Shown here in pieces: positions 30,754 to 32,454 of a DNA stretch of 32,454 nucleotides. A program made the translations under genes and the position numbers. This DNA comes from an uncultured Bacilli bacterium. GTDB taxonomy: Bacteria > Bacillota_I > Bacilli_A > RF39 > UBA660. Under the pieces are notes generated by a model that did no database searches, was not told where the DNA came from, and saw only the letters and a program-made list of their open reading frames with translations. The stretch is taken from assembly GCA_934130235.1 (NCBI GenBank), contig CAKOXU010000009.1, forward strand, positions 1 through 32,454. The letters run 5' to 3'. How positions within the stretch are numbered: the stretch's first letter is position 1; each line of letters starts with the position of its first letter.

Positions 30754-30779
30754 AAAAGGTTTTTATAAAACCTTTTTTA
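30754..30779 (+). terminator. Terminator after the prepilin gene
   Basis: A 10-bp stem AAAAGGTTTT/AAAACCTTTT with a 3-base loop and a T run. Confidence 0.88.
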
Positions 30780-30792
30780 TTTTATGTTTTCA

Positions 30793-30801
30793 TGTTATAA
30801 T
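30793..30801 (+). promoter_or_regulatory. Extended -10 promoter of der
   Basis: TGTTATAAT (30793-30801) is a consensus extended -10 element. No clear -35 is needed for such promoters. Transcription would begin near 30808, just ahead of the ribosome binding site. Confidence 0.6.
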
Positions 30802-30823
30802 ATACGGGATTGAGGTGATTAGT

Positions 30824-32134
30824 GTGAGAAAACCCGTAGTAGCGCTTTTAGGAAGACCTAATGTAGGAAAGAGTACTATATTTAATAAAATGGTAGGAAG
30901 AAAACAATCTATTATTGAAGATACACCTGGTGTTACTCGTGATAGAGTATATGGAAGTGTTAATTATTTTGATTATAATTTTCATCTTATAGATACAGGT
31001 GGTATTGAAAGAGGTGATGCTTCTTTTAATGATGAGATTAAAATGCAAGCTACTCTTGCAATTGATGAGGCAGATGTTGTTGTCTTTGTAGTTGATGGAA
31101 AAGAAGGGTTAACTAGTGATGATTTTTTAGTTAGGGATATGCTTATTAAGGTACCAAATAAGGTTATAGTGGCTATTAATAAATGTGATTCTAAGCTTAG
31201 TCGTGATCATGAATATGATTTTTATGAATTAGGTTTTGAGCACTATATAAAAGTATCTGGAGAACAAGGTGATGGTATAAGCGATTTACTTGATATGATT
31301 ACTTTAGAATTACCTAAGTATGAAGAAGAAGATTCTTCTAAAATTAAGTTTTCTATAATAGGAAGACCTAATGTAGGAAAGAGTAGTTTGGTAAATGCTT
31401 TACTAAATGAAGACAGGGTAATTGTTAGTGATATAGCAGGTACTACTAGAGATAGTGTTGATACGGATTTTAAATATCATAATGAAACTTATACTGTTAT
31501 AGATACAGCAGGTATGAGAAAAAAAGGAAAAATATATGAAAATATTGAAAAGTATTCTTTGCTTAGAAGTTTAAAAGCTATAGATAGATCTGATGTATGT
31601 GTACTTGTTATTGATGCCTCTACTGGTATAGTAGAACACGATAAACATATTGCTGGATATGCATTGGAAGCAGGTAAAGCTATAGTTATAGTTGTAAATA
31701 AATGGGATTTAATTAGTGATAAAGATTCTGCTTTAAAGAAATGGAAGAATGACATAAGTGCAGATTTTAATTTTATGAGTTTTGCTAAAGTTGTATTTTT
31801 AAGCGCTAAAACTAAAAGACGTATTAATACTTTAATGCCTGAGGTATTGAGTGCTTATGAAAATAGTAAAAAAGAAATTAAAACTAGTTTACTTAATAAT
31901 GTAATAACTGAGGCATATGAGTTAAATTTACCTCCTTCATATAAGGGAAAAAGATTGAAAATATATTTTGCAACACAAGTAAGAACAGCTCCTCCTACAT
32001 TTAATATTCAAGTTAATAGTAAAGGATTGGTACATTTTTCATATGAAAGATATTTAGAAAATAAATTGAGAGAATCTTTTGATTTTACTGGAACACCAAT
32101 TGTTATTAATTTTAAAAATAAAGGGGAAAAGTAG
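30824..32134 (+). CDS. der: Ribosome-associated GTPase Der (EngA)
   Basis: Double-GTPase that acts in 50S ribosomal subunit assembly. Two G domains in tandem are visible: GRPNVGKST near residue 10 with DTPGVTRDR and NKCD, and GRPNVGKSS near residue 180 with DTAGMRKKGK and NKWDL. The KH-like C-terminal domain ends TGTPIVINFKNKG. The length of 436 residues is standard. The frame starts at 30815, but the GTG at 30824 (MRKPVVALLG) has TGAGGTGATTA in front and gives the conserved N-terminus, so it is chosen. spoVIF follows after 52 bases, probably with its own spore promoter. Confidence 0.97.
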   Translation: MRKPVVALLGRPNVGKSTIFNKMVGRKQSIIEDTPGVTRDRVYGSVNYFDYNFHLIDTGGIERGDASFNDEIKMQATLAIDEADVVVFVVDGKEGLTSDDFLVRDMLIKVPNKVIVAINKCDSKLSRDHEYDFYELGFEHYIKVSGEQGDGISDLLDMITLELPKYEEEDSSKIKFSIIGRPNVGKSSLVNALLNEDRVIVSDIAGTTRDSVDTDFKYHNETYTVIDTAGMRKKGKIYENIEKYSLLRSLKAIDRSDVCVLVIDASTGIVEHDKHIAGYALEAGKAIVIVVNKWDLISDKDSALKKWKNDISADFNFMSFAKVVFLSAKTKRRINTLMPEVLSAYENSKKEIKTSLLNNVITEAYELNLPPSYKGKRLKIYFATQVRTAPPTFNIQVNSKGLVHFSYERYLENKLRESFDFTGTPIVINFKNKGEK

Positions 32135-32142
32135 AATTTGAT

Positions 32143-32170
32143 AACACATATTAGTTTTTTACATATTATA
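32143..32170 (+). promoter_or_regulatory. Candidate sigma-K promoter of spoVIF
   Basis: CATATTATA (32162-32170) matches the sigma-K -10 consensus CATAnnnTA. AACA (32143-32146) upstream fits the mACm -35 with 15 bases of spacing, one less than usual. A TATAAT overlaps the -10, but no good sigma-A -35 is present. spoVIF is a sigma-K gene in B. subtilis. Confidence 0.5.
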
Positions 32171-32186
32171 ATGTAGGAGGCTACAT

Positions 32187-32429
32187 ATGGCGTTTTCAGA
32201 TTCTTTTTTTAATAGAGTAAAGAGTAAAACTAATGTAGATAAAGATACAATACTATCTTTAGCTAAAAAATTACAAGATAATGATATGAAAAATGAAGGA
32301 ACATTAAGAGAAATTATACAAACTTTAAGTAAAATGACTGGTAAAAATGTATCAGAAGAACAGGAAAATAAAATAGTTAATGCGGTAATAAGTGATAAAG
32401 TACCAAAAGATATAGATAAACTATTATAA
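32187..32429 (+). CDS. spoVIF: Stage VI sporulation protein F (SpoVIF)
   Basis: An 80-residue late spore protein. The sequence SFFNRVKSKTNVDKDTILSLAKKLQ followed by DMKNEGTLREIIQTLSKMTGKNVSEEQENKIV and DKVPKDIDKLL matches the SpoVIF/YjcC pattern of small helical proteins. In Bacillus it contributes to coat assembly and spore resistance and is controlled by sigma-K with GerE. TAGGAGGCTACAT precedes the ATG. A sigma-K-like promoter lies upstream and its stop codon lies in a terminator, so it is transcribed alone. Confidence 0.85.
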   Translation: MAFSDSFFNRVKSKTNVDKDTILSLAKKLQDNDMKNEGTLREIIQTLSKMTGKNVSEEQENKIVNAVISDKVPKDIDKLL

Positions 32430-32454
32430 TACATTTACATGTATTATTTTTTTT
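32427..32454 (+). terminator. Terminator of spoVIF
   Basis: An 8-bp stem TAATACAT/ATGTATTA with a 4-base loop, followed by T to the end of the window. The stop codon forms the start of the left arm. Confidence 0.8.

Noticed and set aside
1..32454. Mycoplasma-type code with TGA as Trp
   Set aside because: Trp is encoded by TGG and TGA terminates ruvB, infB, ylxR and others at the expected lengths.

Overview
The window is a compact, very AT-rich bacterial chromosome segment of the low-GC Bacillota type. UGA is a normal stop (infB, ylxR and ruvB end in TGA) and Trp is TGG, so the code is standard and not the mycoplasma code. Spore genes (gerE, gerM, spoIIIAH, spoIVA, gpr, spoVIF) sit beside short, mollicute-like versions of housekeeping proteins (973-residue DnaE, 83-residue RimP). 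Together these suggest an endospore-forming, probably gut-associated, uncultured Bacilli lineage related to Erysipelotrichales/RF39-like groups. That placement is inference; no 16S gene is present.

Layout. 1-722: the 3' end of a surface-type protein with an FGE/C-type-lectin-like end that resembles the variable proteins of diversity-generating retroelements. 751-2444: a two-gene SUF iron-sulfur unit (sufC, sufB-like). 2457-3032 (minus): clpP. 3141-5830: a TGS-uridine kinase-like protein and gap. 5832-7944: ruvA, a HAD nucleotidase and ruvB. 7974-10057: a NodB deacetylase lipoprotein, a J-like protein without HPD and an unknown protein. 10065-10238 (minus): rpmB. 10460-13381: dnaE. 13476-14634: an ECF-like sigma factor overlapping an unknown soluble protein. 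14785-15345: a GNAT acetyltransferase. 15544-15620 (minus): tRNA-Arg(UCU). 15664-17520 (minus): gerM, gerE and spoIIIAH, each with a candidate mother-cell promoter. 17591-20458: an HTH regulator, engB, an unknown protein and a sortase-type surface protein. 20479-22712 (minus): spoIVA and a CPBP membrane protease. 22777-27911: the translation/transcription operon rimP-nusA-ylxR-(two dCMP deaminase-like genes)-infB-rbfA. 27910-29103 (minus): a transglutaminase-like protein and rpsT. 29250-32454: gpr, a type IV prepilin with its own promoter and terminator, der and spoVIF.

The spore genes together cover engulfment (SpoIIIAH), coat base (SpoIVA), late mother-cell control (GerE), coat/late assembly (SpoVIF), cortex/germination (GerM) and SASP degradation on germination (GPR). 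This points to a complete sporulation programme elsewhere in the genome. A textbook sigma-K promoter precedes gerE, as in Bacillus.

No intergenic stretch exceeds 300 bases. The largest, 10257-10459 and 15346-15543, hold promoters, hairpins and terminators. Many terminator hairpins overlap stop codons, and several promoters lie only about 15 bases from the start codon, so the genome is streamlined. No CRISPR array, insertion sequence, reverse transcriptase or phage gene was seen. The most interesting leads are the candidate variable protein at the left edge, the minimal SUF pair, the truncated RimP, the J-like protein without HPD, and the sporulation promoters.
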